45,462 bases of DNA, taken from positions 1 through 45,462 of the forward strand of contig DATGEP010000024.1 of the NCBI GenBank assembly GCA_035310125.1. The letters are read 5' to 3'. This stretch comes from DATGEP01 sp035310125 (lineage in GTDB: Bacteria; Chloroflexota; Ktedonobacteria; Ktedonobacterales; JADMIN01). Below the pieces are notes generated by a model. That model made no database searches and was not told the DNA's origin. It saw only the letters and a list, made by a program, of their open reading frames with translations. Of this stretch, positions 16,578-25,525 are shown piece after piece. How positions within the stretch are numbered: the first letter of the stretch is position 1; every line of letters starts with the position of its first letter. The position numbers were made by a program, and so were the translations under genes.

Positions 16578-17201
16578 CTATATGCTGCTTGGCAGGGGGA
16601 GATGCAAGGCAACCAGAGTGCTCAGCACACCGACCGCCCATCCAAGGACGACCTGGCCGGGTGTGTGGCGCTTTAGCTCCACCCGCGACCAGCCCACGGC
16701 GAGCGCCGCCAGTCCGGCAGGCAATCCCCATGCGAACGCTGAAAACCAGAGCAGCGTGGCGCAGACCGCCGCGCCGGTGGCGTGCGCGCTCACTTTGTAC
16801 ACCAGGTTGATGAGGCCGTCTAGGAGGTTGGAGAGCGCGACACCCAGCGAGGCGCGCACGACAATCTGTGGCGCACCGAAGTGGGCATACGCCAGCGCCA
16901 GGGCGACCATGCACGCCAGCCCGAAAGGATAGAGCGCGTAACGCTGGCGTCGAACACTCACATCCAGGTCCGTCCAATGTCCGCGGAGCACCTGATACGA
17001 GACCAGGACGGAGACAGGCAACGATACGAGCGCCAGCGCGACGAGCATCCACTTGATGGCCTGCGGCACCGAGCCGGTCGCGATCACAGAGATCACACCG
17101 AGTGTAAGCAGCGGAAAGGCGATTGGATGCACAATGGCCGACACCAAACGCGCGACCTCTTCACGGGGGGAAGGCTTCACCTCGATCTGTTCCACGCGCA
17201 T
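16578..17201 (-). CDS. PAP2-like membrane phosphatase
   Basis: 207 residues with about six membrane helices. The phosphatidic acid phosphatase/PAP2 active-site pattern is visible in reduced form: KVSAHATGAA corresponds to the PSGHA-type motif with the catalytic His, and SRVELKRHTPGQVVLGW to the SR-x5-H-x3-D/Q motif. Likely substrates are membrane lipid phosphates or polyprenyl pyrophosphates, by family knowledge only. The start at 17201 (MRVEQIEV) has AGAGGA four bases upstream; the open frame up to 17372 looks non-coding. It may be co-transcribed with the methyltransferase downstream. Confidence 0.8.
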   Translation of the reverse strand: MRVEQIEVKPSPREEVARLVSAIVHPIAFPLLTLGVISVIATGSVPQAIKWMLVALALVSLPVSVLVSYQVLRGHWTDLDVSVRRQRYALYPFGLACMVALALAYAHFGAPQIVVRASLGVALSNLLDGLINLVYKVSAHATGAAVCATLLWFSAFAWGLPAGLAALAVGWSRVELKRHTPGQVVLGWAVGVLSTLVALHLPLPSSI

Positions 17202-17701
17202 TGGGTCCTCTCTCTCCGCGCCAGACGCGTAAGCACACCAATTTGGCGCCCGCGACGGACACCAGGGCAATTGTAGGTTCGGCGTGCCCCAGGTGTCAAT
17301 GCGCATGGGAGAAGTACGCGTAGAGACACGCGGGAAAGGCACTTTGGGGCAGTGCTGCGCGAATGCAGTCACTAGAGGCTGTAGTCGTGGGCTGTCCAGG
17401 TGACGGTGGCCACGCTCTCGCCCTAACGGCAGAGGTCACATCTGAATACATGCGCCACACTCATGTCCCTCGCGCCCTGCTTCGCTCCTGGCTGCTCCCG
17501 GCGGCAACTAGCACCGTTTGGCTATATCAGACCGGAGCCACCCGTTCGTGCTCCGCCCCGTGCTATGCTACGCGAGTGATAGGCGGGTGATAGGAGCCAT
17601 CTCAATCCGCTGGTACCCTTTCCGGCGCCGATTCGTTTATACACTGAACCATTGACACCGATAGATTGGAGATACCCCCGGTGACAGGGAGGCATATTCT
17701 C
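17202..17701. other. Divergent intergenic region
   Basis: About 500 bases between the PAP2-like gene (minus) and the lipoprotein gene (plus). It must contain promoters for both, but I could not identify a convincing -35/-10 pair. No gene, RNA or strong hairpin is seen. Confidence 0.45.
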
Positions 17702-18205
17702 GTGCGCGGCGTACACCGCCGATGGCTCGCGCTCGCCGCGCTCACATTCGTCGTCGCCAGCCTTGCCGCGTGCAGCTCAAGCCACGCCGACGCCATCTCT
17801 ATCCCCACGGCTACTACTGGTACCGTCCAGGTCACCGTGGATCGCACGAGCTACACCGTAAGTCGCGCTATCGGCGTAACGGTCAGCAACTCCGCCAACA
17901 AGACCGATTACTACGCCAGAACCGGCAAATCCGTTTGCACCTACATTCAACTCGAAGAGTACAACGCGAGCAAGAATGCCTGGCTTCCCGTAGATGGCTG
18001 CCAGACCGCCGGCCAGTCATCTGTGCTCCTGATCCCGCATGCCAGCAGCATACCGTACACCCTCGCCCCTCAATCCCGTGCCAACCAGAATCAGTGGGAT
18101 CCCGGCACCTACCGGATCGCGCTCGAATACGCCACCGATTCCACCGCCACCAGCGGCATCCAGATCGCCTATTCCGCTGGCTTCACCATCAGCGCCGCCG
18201 GATAA
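17702..18205 (+). CDS. Secreted lipoprotein of unknown function
   Basis: 167 residues from the chosen GTG. A signal peptide with basic start (MRGVHRRW), hydrophobic core and a lipobox-like VASLAAC predicts export and lipid attachment at that Cys. The mature part looks like a beta-rich domain (VQVTVDRTSYTVSRAIGVTV) with two cysteines that could form a disulfide (SVCTYIQL and VDGCQT). The pattern resembles Ig-like or Big-type lipoproteins, but I do not recognise a family. GGGAGG lies nine bases before the GTG at 17702; TTG at 17666 and GTG at 17681 are less likely starts. Confidence 0.72.
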   Translation: MRGVHRRWLALAALTFVVASLAACSSSHADAISIPTATTGTVQVTVDRTSYTVSRAIGVTVSNSANKTDYYARTGKSVCTYIQLEEYNASKNAWLPVDGCQTAGQSSVLLIPHASSIPYTLAPQSRANQNQWDPGTYRIALEYATDSTATSGIQIAYSAGFTISAAG

Positions 18206-18244
18206 CCTGTCGCTACCCGCTCGCTCCTCCTCGCCGGCTCCAAC

Positions 18245-18303
18245 GGGCGTCCGGGTGGACGCCCTCCGTCATGATCTCCTGTAGGGATGTCCACCTGGAC
18301 ACC
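18245..18303. repeat. Two inverted repeat hairpins, GGGCGTCC and GTAGGGATGTCC types
   Basis: GGGCGTCC-GGGT-GGACGCCC (18245-18264) is a perfect 8-base stem with a four-base loop. A second element, GTAGGGATGTCCACCTGGAC ending in ACC (18281-18303), forms a similar hairpin in inverted orientation. Both resemble the GTAGGGGCG dispersed family. They may also act as a terminator for the lipoprotein gene, though no T-run follows. Confidence 0.7.
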
Positions 18304-18344
18304 AAACACAGGTCTACCACCTAATTGCCCCAGGAGGATCCGCC

Positions 18345-19346
18345 ATGACGGCATCTCCCAGTCCGCTCTTCGTCGTCAGCGATTTCAGCTTCGAGTCCGC
18401 CGACCGGCAGCGTCTCGAAGCCGCGCTCACCCCCGGTGCGCTCCTGCTCGTCAGTGACAACGCTGGCCTGACCGGTGCCCTGCGCGCCCATCCAGAAACC
18501 GACGTACTCTGTACCTTCCGCCCACCCGCCAATACCCTCACCCTCGCCCCCAATCTGCGCTGGCTTTCCATGCCCAGCGCCGGCGCGGACGGCGCCGTCC
18601 GCGCTGGCCTGCTGGCTGCCGAACGTCCTCTTCTCATCACGACCGCCAACGGCGTCCACGCCGTCCCCATCACTGAATTCGTCTTCAGCACTCTTCTTAT
18701 GCTCGTCCGCCATTGGCCCGACATTCTCACCCTCCAGCACGAGCGCACCTGGCCCGACCATTCGGCATGGATCCGTCTCGGCGGCAATGAGCTGTATGGA
18801 ACCACGCTCGGCATCGTCGGCCTTGGCGCCATTGGCCGGCAGATCGCCCACATCGGTCGCGCGTTTGGCATGCGCGTCGTCGCCACGCGACGCACCGCCC
18901 TTCCCGGCGCCGCTGATCCTGACCTCGATACCCTCTATCCCACCACCAACCTGCACGCCCTGCTCGCCGAGTCCGACTTCGTCGTCATCGCCGTTCCCGC
19001 TACCTCCGCAACCCACCATCTCATCGGGCCGGATGAGCTTCGCGCCATGAAGTCCACCGCGTATCTTGTCAATATCGCCCGTGGCAGTGTCGTAGACGAG
19101 CCGGCCCTCATCGCTGCCCTGCAGAGTGGCGCCATTGCTGGCGCCGCCCTCGACGTCTTCGAGAAGGAGCCGCTTTCCGACAGCAGCCCCCTGTGGACCC
19201 TGCCCAACGTCATCATCTCCCCGCACATCTCTGGCGTCACCGACCGCTACAGTCACCGATTTACCGATCTTTTCCTCGACAACATCGCCCGCTACCGGGC
19301 CGGACAACCGCTGCGCAATCTTGTAAATGCCGCTCGCGGCTACTGA
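18345..19346 (+). CDS. D-2-hydroxyacid dehydrogenase, NAD-binding
   Basis: 333 residues. The NAD-binding motif is GIVGLGAIGRQIAHIG. The catalytic triad of the family is in place: Arg in NIARGSVVDE, Glu in ALDVFEKEPL and His in SPHISG. The N-terminal catalytic domain is poorly conserved, as usual. The protein would reduce a 2-keto acid to a D-2-hydroxyacid or the reverse; the substrate is not identifiable. GGAGG lies seven bases before the ATG. A promoter for fabI starts four bases after its stop, so fabI is probably not dependent on it. Confidence 0.9.
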   Translation: MTASPSPLFVVSDFSFESADRQRLEAALTPGALLLVSDNAGLTGALRAHPETDVLCTFRPPANTLTLAPNLRWLSMPSAGADGAVRAGLLAAERPLLITTANGVHAVPITEFVFSTLLMLVRHWPDILTLQHERTWPDHSAWIRLGGNELYGTTLGIVGLGAIGRQIAHIGRAFGMRVVATRRTALPGAADPDLDTLYPTTNLHALLAESDFVVIAVPATSATHHLIGPDELRAMKSTAYLVNIARGSVVDEPALIAALQSGAIAGAALDVFEKEPLSDSSPLWTLPNVIISPHISGVTDRYSHRFTDLFLDNIARYRAGQPLRNLVNAARGY

Positions 19347-19349
19347 AAA

Positions 19350-19379
19350 TTGCCGCTCAGCGCCCTCCGATGTTACAAT
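19350..19379 (+). promoter_or_regulatory. Sigma-70 type promoter for fabI
   Basis: TTGCCG (19350-19355) and TACAAT (19374-19379) are separated by 18 bases, just after the dehydrogenase stop and about 80 bases before the fabI start. Confidence 0.55.
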
Positions 19380-19458
19380 GCACCGGCGGGCACCCGCGCA
19401 TCCGAGACCTACCGAGCCGTGGCCCCGCGTCTCAGCATACGCAATGGAGGTATTCCCA

Positions 19459-20238
19459 GTGGGTGAGCTTGACGGCAAGACAGCCCTTATCTTCGGTGTC
19501 GCCAACCATAACAGCATCGCCTGGGCGATCGCCCAGAAGCTCGCCGCGCAGGGAGCGCGACTCGCATTCACCTACCAGGAGCGAATGGAAGCCAATGTCC
19601 GCAAGCTCACCGCTGGCCTGGAGAACGCCCTCGTCCTTCCGTGCGACGTGCAGAGCGACACCGAGCTTGATACGACCTTCGAGAAGATTGGCCAGGAGCT
19701 CGGCGGCCTCGACATCCTCATCCATAGTGTCGCTTACGCCCCCACCGATGACCTGCGTGGCCGTGTCTCTGAGGTCTCGCGCGCCGGCTTCCAGACAGCC
19801 CTCGACATTAGCGCATACTCCCTGATCGCCATGGGTAAGCGCGCCGAACCCCTCATGCGCGACCGCAATGGCAGCATCGTCGCCATGACATACCTGGGCA
19901 GCGTCCGTGTCGTCCCGGGCTACAATCTCATGGGGATCGCCAAGGCCGCGCTTGAGGCCACCATTCGCTACCTGGCCTGGGATCTCGGCCCCGCAGGCGT
20001 GCGCGTCAACGGCATCTCGGCTGGCCCCCTTCGCACCCTCTCGGCTCGTGGCGTTGGCAATATCAACGACATGTTCGGCCTTGTCGAGCAGGTGGCTCCG
20101 CTGCGGCGCAACATCGCGCAGACCGACGTCGGCGACCTCGCCGCGTTCCTCTGCTCGCCCGCCGCGCAGAACCTCACCGGCAACATCATCTACCTGGATA
20201 GCGGCTTCCAGCTCATGGGCCTCGGTACGATGGGCTGA
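19459..20238 (+). CDS. fabI: Enoyl-ACP reductase (NADH), FabI
   Basis: 259 residues. FabI reduces the trans-2-enoyl-ACP double bond in the last step of each fatty acid elongation cycle. It shows the FabI form of the short-chain dehydrogenase fold: IFGVANHNSIAWAIAQKLA at the nucleotide site, SVAYAP, and the Tyr-x6-Lys active site in VPGYNLMGIAKAALE. AGPLRTLSARG is the substrate-binding loop, and the C-terminus is NLTGNIIYLDSGF. The GTG at 19459 is chosen because GGAGG lies eight bases upstream; that site itself overlaps an in-frame ATG at 19444. The downstream thioredoxin-like gene begins 27 bases later. Confidence 0.95.
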   Translation: MGELDGKTALIFGVANHNSIAWAIAQKLAAQGARLAFTYQERMEANVRKLTAGLENALVLPCDVQSDTELDTTFEKIGQELGGLDILIHSVAYAPTDDLRGRVSEVSRAGFQTALDISAYSLIAMGKRAEPLMRDRNGSIVAMTYLGSVRVVPGYNLMGIAKAALEATIRYLAWDLGPAGVRVNGISAGPLRTLSARGVGNINDMFGLVEQVAPLRRNIAQTDVGDLAAFLCSPAAQNLTGNIIYLDSGFQLMGLGTMG

Positions 20239-20265
20239 GCCTGAATACACGAAACGCGATACTCT

Positions 20266-20886
20266 ATGACCAAGCCAGCGCCTTCTCCAAACGATCCCAG
20301 CGCCGCCGCGCGTCCGCCGGCCGGACGGCGGCGCACCGTCCGCATCGTCGCCGCGCTGGCTGTTCTCGCCACGCTGTTGATCCTCGGTCGCGCGCTCACC
20401 ACGCCCGCCCAATCTAGTCCCACCAGCGTCTCCGCGACTCCTGGCCCGCCCGCCCCACAGGTCGGCCATTACGCTCCGAACGCCACCCTCCTCGACCTCT
20501 CCAACCGCCAGGTAGACATCAGCAGCCTGCGCGGCAAAATCGTTATCCTCAACTTCTGGTACGTGGCCTGTGAGCCGTGCCAGTACGAGATGCCCGCTCT
20601 CGAAAAAGCCTACCTCACCTACTCTGACAAAGGCGTCGTCGTCGTTGGTGTCAACATATCTGATGACGCCCAGACTATCTCTACCTTCATCCAGCGTCTC
20701 GGCATCACCTATCCCATCCTGCGTGATGTCGGCGAGCGCGTCGCTCTCCAATACCAGCTTACCGCTACTCCCACCTCATTCATGCTGGACCGACAGGGGG
20801 CCATTCGCTACAAACAGGTCGGCCCCCTCGACACCGCCACCCTCAACCAGGACCTGACCACGCTGCTCAGCTCAAGAGCCGCGTAA
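20266..20886 (+). CDS. Membrane-anchored TlpA/ResA-like thioredoxin
   Basis: 206 residues. A basic proline-rich N-terminus is followed by one signal-anchor helix (VRIVAALAVLATLLILG) and an Ala/Ser/Pro linker. The redoxin domain contains LRGKIVILNFWYVACEPCQ, with the active-site pair in ACEPC, and the cis-Pro block LTATPTSFMLD. Such proteins keep extracytoplasmic thiols reduced, for example for cytochrome c maturation, or act as peroxidase-like redoxins. No cytochrome maturation gene is nearby. No Shine-Dalgarno is visible before the ATG. Its last 20 bases overlap the convergent ZIP gene. Confidence 0.88.
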   Translation: MTKPAPSPNDPSAAARPPAGRRRTVRIVAALAVLATLLILGRALTTPAQSSPTSVSATPGPPAPQVGHYAPNATLLDLSNRQVDISSLRGKIVILNFWYVACEPCQYEMPALEKAYLTYSDKGVVVVGVNISDDAQTISTFIQRLGITYPILRDVGERVALQYQLTATPTSFMLDRQGAIRYKQVGPLDTATLNQDLTTLLSSRAA

Positions 20887-21595
20887 CTAGAAATGCGAAT
20901 GTCGCCCCTGCCACCGTCAGCGCAATCGTTATCGGTGAGCTTTTCTCGCTGTGCGCCTCCGGCAAAATGTCGCTCGCGCCGATATAGAGCAGAAAGCCCG
21001 CGAAGAATCCCAGATACAGCGGCAGTCCGCTGGACGGAATGGTAATCAGGAGTGTTGACACCACCCCGACGATCGGCGCCAGCGCATCCACCAGCAGGAG
21101 CGCAGCCGCCCGTTTGCGTGTGTTGTGGTTCACCAGCATCAGCGTCACAGTATTCAGCCCATCCGAGAAATCGTGGGCGATCACCGCGATGGCGACAATC
21201 ACACCAACCGCCGGGCTGGCCTTAAATCCTATGCCAATGCCCACACCATCCAGAAAGCTGTGACCCGACAGCGCCAGCGCCGAGAGCAGCCCCACGCGCG
21301 GATGCTTGTGCTGCGCGTACTGCTCTTCATGCCCACCGTGAATCAGCGCCAGCTTCTCCGCGATATGGAATGCCAGGAAGCCGATTACCAGCGCTAACAT
21401 CGGCGCCACCGTATCCAGGTGCTGCTCCCCAGCTGTGTGGAAAATCTCCGGCAGTAGATCAAACGCCACCAGCCCCACCAGCACACCCGCCGTGAAACCC
21501 ATAATAAGGTGCAGCTGGTCGCGGTGGCGGAGCGCAAAGAGGCCACCCAACGACGTAGAGAAGAACGTCGCCACCGAAAGCAGTATCGGTGTCAT
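20867..21595 (-). CDS. ZIP-family metal transporter
   Basis: 242 residues with about eight membrane helices. The metal-binding helices IV and V are clear: GHSFLDGVGIGIGF and AHDFSDGLNTVTLM, the H-x3-D-G pairs of ZIP proteins. A His-rich cytoplasmic loop (HGGHEEQYAQHKH) sits between helices III and IV. ZIP proteins move Zn, Fe or other divalent metals into the cytoplasm. The ATG overlaps the stop of the Fur-family regulator gene in an ATGA arrangement, so translation is probably coupled. The pairing with a Fur/Zur protein and a palindrome upstream supports a metal-controlled zinc or iron uptake operon, by inference. Confidence 0.9.
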   Translation of the reverse strand: MTPILLSVATFFSTSLGGLFALRHRDQLHLIMGFTAGVLVGLVAFDLLPEIFHTAGEQHLDTVAPMLALVIGFLAFHIAEKLALIHGGHEEQYAQHKHPRVGLLSALALSGHSFLDGVGIGIGFKASPAVGVIVAIAVIAHDFSDGLNTVTLMLVNHNTRKRAAALLLVDALAPIVGVVSTLLITIPSSGLPLYLGFFAGFLLYIGASDILPEAHSEKSSPITIALTVAGATFAFLVTRLLS

Positions 21596-22041
21596 CCCAC
21601 CCGTCCTTCCAAGGTCTGGCAGCGCACGCATTGCCCTCGCAGCATCACGTCGTGCGCTTCCACCCGCAGGCCCGTACACACCGCCACCTCGTCCAGCGCT
21701 TTCTCCAGCGCATCGCAGGTCACATCCAGTGTGGCGTGACAGGTGCGGCACACGAAATGGTGATGGTGCCCCATCGTCGAGCAGAGCCGGTAGCGCCGGC
21801 AGCGTCCCTCCGCATACCCCGCCTGCGTCGCTTCCTCCAGCACCTCGCTCACCGCACCCAGCTCTACGAGCAGCGCCAGCACTCGGTAGGTCGAGGCCAC
21901 GCTCGTTCCTGCCCGCGCCGCCACCTCCAACGCCGTCCATGGTTCGTTCGCCTCCCTCAGCGCCGCCAGCACTCGTCTTCGCGGCGTTGTCATCTTGTAG
22001 CCTGCCTCAGCCAGCCGTCCGTCTGTCCGCACGTTCCTCAT
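21592..22041 (-). CDS. Fur-family metalloregulator (Zur/Fur-like)
   Basis: 149 residues. It has an N-terminal winged helix (KMTTPRRRVLAALREA and the recognition region TSVASTYRVLALLVELGAV) and the family metal sites: GHHHHFVCRTCHATLD with the first Cys pair and CVRC at the C-terminus forming a structural zinc site. It is the first gene of an operon with a ZIP transporter. A perfect palindrome lies about ten bases upstream of the ATG and is a good autoregulatory operator candidate. The ATG at 22041 stands almost on top of GGGAGGA; a GTG three codons later is an alternative. Which metal it senses cannot be read from sequence. Confidence 0.9.
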   Translation of the reverse strand: MRNVRTDGRLAEAGYKMTTPRRRVLAALREANEPWTALEVAARAGTSVASTYRVLALLVELGAVSEVLEEATQAGYAEGRCRRYRLCSTMGHHHHFVCRTCHATLDVTCDALEKALDEVAVCTGLRVEAHDVMLRGQCVRCQTLEGRVG

Positions 22042-22050
22042 TCCTCCCTA

Positions 22051-22068
22051 ATTGAGAGTATTCTCAAT
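22051..22068. promoter_or_regulatory. Palindromic operator candidate for the Fur/ZIP operon
   Basis: ATTGAGA-GTAT-TCTCAAT is a perfect 7-4-7 inverted repeat ten bases upstream of the Fur-family start. A further half-site CTCAATTG lies at about 22078. Size and AT content suit a Fur/Zur-type box, though the sequence is not the classical one. Confidence 0.6.
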
Positions 22069-22232
22069 AAGAACATGCTCAATTGTAGCTCACAACCACA
22101 CACGTTCGCCAGTCCGTTATGCTTTCCAATGTGGTATGCCCGATCTCGCTGGCGAGCGAGAGCTGGCGATCTTCGTGATGCTTCGTAAATTGTCTGCCCA
22201 TGCGCTATGTCGCGCTCTAAGGGAGAACAGGT

Positions 22233-23198
22233 ATGGTCTCGGATCCTCTCGTCGTGCGCGCCGCTGTCGTACAGGCGGCCCCCGTCGCCTTTGACCGGGA
22301 GCAAACCCTGGAGAAGGTTTGCCGCCTCACCGTTGAGGCCGCCGCCAAAGGAGCGCAGCTCGTCGTCTTCCCTGAGGCCTTTGTCTCGGCCTACCCGCGC
22401 GGCCTGAGCTTCGGCGCTGTCGTGGGCAATCGCACGCGCGAAGGCCGCGAGGAATATCGCCGCTATTGGGACAGCGCGGTAGATGTCCCTGGCCCCGCGG
22501 TTGACATCCTCGCCGGGATCGCCGCGCGCAGCAACGTCCATCTCGTCATTGGGGTGATCGAACGTGACAGTGGGACGCTGTACTGCACGGTGCTGTTTTT
22601 CGCACCCGACGGTCGCTATCTGGGCAAGCACCGCAAGCTGATGCCCACGGCCTCCGAACGTCTCATCTGGGGATTCGGCGACGGCTCCACATTGCCGGTC
22701 TTCGATACTCCGCTTGGGCGGCTCGGCGCCGTAATCTGCTGGGAAAACTATATGCCTCTGCTGCGCATGGCGATGTACGCCAAAGGCATCCAGCTCTATT
22801 GCGCGCCCACGGCGGATGGTCGAGACACGTGGATCGCGACCATGCGGCACATCGCGCTGGAGGGTCGCTGCTTCGTTCTATCATGCAACCAGTTTTGTCG
22901 CCGTTCCGACTATCCCGATGACTACGCCACGCCATTCGGCGATGAGCCGGATGCGGTCCTCTCGCGGGGTGGCAGCTGCATTGTCGCGCCACTTGGAGAA
23001 ATCCTCGCCGGTCCCGACTTCACCGGCGAATCTATCCTGACCGCCGACCTGGACATGGGCGACATCGCGCGCGGGAAATACGACCTCGATGTCGTGGGGC
23101 ACTACGCGCGCCCCGATATATTCCGCCTGCGCGTGAACGAGCAACCGCAGCCAATCGTCGTCACTGGGGCTGATCTCACGAACCAACAAGAAGCGTGA
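22233..23198 (+). CDS. Nitrilase
   Basis: 321 residues, carbon-nitrogen hydrolase superfamily. The catalytic triad is E48 (VVFPEAF), K135 (GKHRKLMPT) and C169 in ICWENYMPLL. The Cys-Trp-Glu-Asn block is typical of true nitrilases, which hydrolyse a nitrile to the carboxylic acid and ammonia. Amidases and ureidopropionases have other residues there. HIALEGRCFVLSCNQF and the C-terminal GHYARPDIF are also nitrilase-like. AGGGAG lies upstream of the ATG. The convergent PanE-like gene ends 13 bases downstream. The natural substrate is unknown. Confidence 0.92.
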   Translation: MVSDPLVVRAAVVQAAPVAFDREQTLEKVCRLTVEAAAKGAQLVVFPEAFVSAYPRGLSFGAVVGNRTREGREEYRRYWDSAVDVPGPAVDILAGIAARSNVHLVIGVIERDSGTLYCTVLFFAPDGRYLGKHRKLMPTASERLIWGFGDGSTLPVFDTPLGRLGAVICWENYMPLLRMAMYAKGIQLYCAPTADGRDTWIATMRHIALEGRCFVLSCNQFCRRSDYPDDYATPFGDEPDAVLSRGGSCIVAPLGEILAGPDFTGESILTADLDMGDIARGKYDLDVVGHYARPDIFRLRVNEQPQPIVVTGADLTNQQEA

Positions 23199-23211
23199 GC
23201 GGCGCGTCTGG

Positions 23212-24153
23212 TCACGCTGGGAACACGACCTCTCCGCGCGCCTGCCGCTCTTGAGGAAGCAGGCTCGCGTAGAGGCAGCGGTGGATCGGTGCCTCTACGC
23301 CCACGTCCCGCGCCGCTCGCACCACCACGCCGATCTGCGATTCCAGCTCCGAGGGACGACCCGCCATGATATCGCGTTGCATCGAGGCAGTGGCCTGTTC
23401 GGGTGAGCCGTCAATCACGGCGAGCGCCTTCGCGATTGCCTCGTCCGCTACAGCTATCCCGCGCGCCCGCGCGACCTGGAAGACCTCGGCCATTGCCCCT
23501 TCGAGAAGCGTACGAGTCTCTGGAAGCGAGCGCAGCACCCCTACCGGAGCGCGCGTGGCCGCGCCCACAACGCCGAAGGGGCCGACAAACAGCAGCTTCT
23601 CCCACAGTGCCGCGCGAATGTTGGCCGCGATTGTCACCTGCACGCCGGCAATCTCGAAAGCCCGGCGCAGTCCCTCGATGCGATCACTGTGCGCGTTATC
23701 AAGCTCGCCGAAGGAAATGAAAGGCCGCTGCATCACATTACGAAAGTGGCCGGGGCCCACGACTGAGCCAAACAACCTGCAGAGGCCACCGGCCACGTGC
23801 TGTTCGCCATACGCTGCCACCAGTTGGTCCGGAGCCTCCACGCCGTTGAGCAGTGGTACCACGAGGGTGTCGGGCCCCAGCAGCGGGCGCATAGTTTCGA
23901 TGGCCTCCGGTACCTGCCAACCCTTCACAGCCAGCAGCACCACATCCACTGGTCCGACCGCCGCGGCGGCGTCTGTCACTTGCACCGGATGAACGATGAT
24001 GTCGCCATCAACACTCTCCACCCGCAAGCCGGACTCCCGCAGGGCGCGTAGATGAGCCCCACGTGCTACGAAGGTGACATCTTCCCCTGCCTGTGCCAGC
24101 TTGCCGCCGAAGTAGCCGCCGACGCCCCCGATACCGACAACTGCGATGCGCAT
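23212..24153 (-). CDS. Ketopantoate reductase-like (PanE/ApbA)
   Basis: 313 residues. The NADPH site is VVGIGGVGGYFGGKLA. Residues of the ketopantoate reductase fold follow: VLLAVKGWQVPEAI, VVPLLNGVEA, then NIRAALWEKLLFVGPF and the C-terminal domain with SMQRDIMAGRPSELESQIG, the family's active-site block. The canonical role is NADPH reduction of 2-dehydropantoate to pantoate for coenzyme A, but many genomes have several paralogues of other specificity. No other pan gene is nearby, so I do not assign panE. A G-rich site lies just before the ATG. Confidence 0.88.
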   Translation of the reverse strand: MRIAVVGIGGVGGYFGGKLAQAGEDVTFVARGAHLRALRESGLRVESVDGDIIVHPVQVTDAAAAVGPVDVVLLAVKGWQVPEAIETMRPLLGPDTLVVPLLNGVEAPDQLVAAYGEQHVAGGLCRLFGSVVGPGHFRNVMQRPFISFGELDNAHSDRIEGLRRAFEIAGVQVTIAANIRAALWEKLLFVGPFGVVGAATRAPVGVLRSLPETRTLLEGAMAEVFQVARARGIAVADEAIAKALAVIDGSPEQATASMQRDIMAGRPSELESQIGVVVRAARDVGVEAPIHRCLYASLLPQERQARGEVVFPA

Positions 24154-24343
24154 ACGCCCCCCTGATCCTACGCCCTAAGCCCAAACTTTCTCCCCACGCG
24201 GTTGTTTGTGGAAACCGCATCACGCATTGTACGCTATGTTCTCATAAGAACGAGAAATCGCGCAGAGCGGCCATCGCCTTCCGCTCTTGTCGTATATTAC
24301 CGAGCAGGTTACCGTCCCGCCTTCCTGAAAGGAGTCCACGCCA

Positions 24344-25321
24344 GTGTCCGGCCCCATGTCAGCTCTCGACGTTCGCTCCGCCCGCCCGGAGGACCGCGAT
24401 GCTGTCTTTGCCTTCTGCGCACATACCTGGTCCGATGGAGACTACATCCCCTACGTCTGGGACGAGTGGCTCGCCGATTCCGGTGGTGCGCTGCTGGTGG
24501 CCGTCGCGGACACGCAACCTGTGGGACTCGTACATGTGCGACTGATGTCGCCGGAGGAAGGCTGGATCGAAGGTATCCGCGTAGACCCCACCATCCGCCG
24601 CCAGAGCATTGGGCGCGTGCTTGTCTCGCGCGCCCTCGCCGCCGCCCGCGAGCGCGGCGCCACCATCGTACGTCTCTTCACCGACCACGACAACCTTCCC
24701 GCGCAAGGACTCTTCGCCCGCTTCGGTTTCACGCGCGTCGCGGAAGTCGTCCGCTACCGTGCTCCCGCCCTCGATGACGCGCCCGCAACTCTTGCCAGTG
24801 TCGCGGATACGCTGGACGATCCACCCGCCCCATCTCCCGCGCTCGACCACACCGAAAGCGACGCCACCGCGCCGGACGGCTTACGTTGCACTACGCCCGG
24901 CGAGGACCATTTCGAGCGCGTCTGGAGCTGGCTTGTCCAATCCAACCTCGCGCCTCTCACCGGTGGCCTCGAATTCGATGGATGGGGCGCCCGCGCCCTC
25001 ACGGAGCCGTCCCTGCGTGCTGCATTGACTGCCGGGCATGTGTTCATGCTGGAAGAGTGGGATACCATTCTCGCGCTCGCCATCGTACAGGATTCCCCAG
25101 GAACGGCGGGTGAGCCGCCATCTCTGGACGTAAGCTACATAGACGGTCTCTCGGACGCCATCGGGCGGCTCGCGCTCGTTCTTCGCGAAGTCGCCCAGGA
25201 GCGTGGGCTTAGCGGTGTCACGCTCTGGCTCCCCAATCTCCTCATTCTCCACGACGCCATGGACGGCGCGAGCTACACCGATGAGAGTGGCATCATATGG
25301 GCCTACGCTCGCACGCTGTAA
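24344..25321 (+). CDS. Two-domain GNAT acetyltransferase
   Basis: 325 residues. The N-terminal half (1-145) is a standard GNAT domain with RVDPTIRRQSIGRVLVSRAL (acetyl-CoA loop) and NLPAQGLFARFGF. After a Pro/Ala-rich linker the C-terminal half (about 170-325) looks like a second, degenerate GNAT domain without a clear pyrophosphate loop. This layout is common for GNAT proteins in which one half is structural. The GTG at 24344 has AAGGAG nine bases upstream; an ATG four codons later is possible. The substrate is unknown. Confidence 0.83.
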   Translation: MSGPMSALDVRSARPEDRDAVFAFCAHTWSDGDYIPYVWDEWLADSGGALLVAVADTQPVGLVHVRLMSPEEGWIEGIRVDPTIRRQSIGRVLVSRALAAARERGATIVRLFTDHDNLPAQGLFARFGFTRVAEVVRYRAPALDDAPATLASVADTLDDPPAPSPALDHTESDATAPDGLRCTTPGEDHFERVWSWLVQSNLAPLTGGLEFDGWGARALTEPSLRAALTAGHVFMLEEWDTILALAIVQDSPGTAGEPPSLDVSYIDGLSDAIGRLALVLREVAQERGLSGVTLWLPNLLILHDAMDGASYTDESGIIWAYARTL

Positions 25322-25525
25322 CGTGTGGCCGCGACGAGTGACGGCCAAGCCACTCGCGATATCGCCACATGACGCATCGCCTGGCGCCGAGCTGCGAACG
25401 CTTTTCGCGGCTGCTGGCGCTGTCACCGCAGACGCATCCATGCCCATGGCATTGGGAGCGGCGCAATGCTGATGGGATGAGCGCACCGCGGAGGCTGGCG
25501 CCGCGCCGCGTCCAGCAAATACTAG

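Noticed and set aside
18321..20751. Minus-strand open frames of over 400 codons opposite the dehydrogenase and fabI
   Set aside because: They are antisense to recognised enzymes and show no family features.
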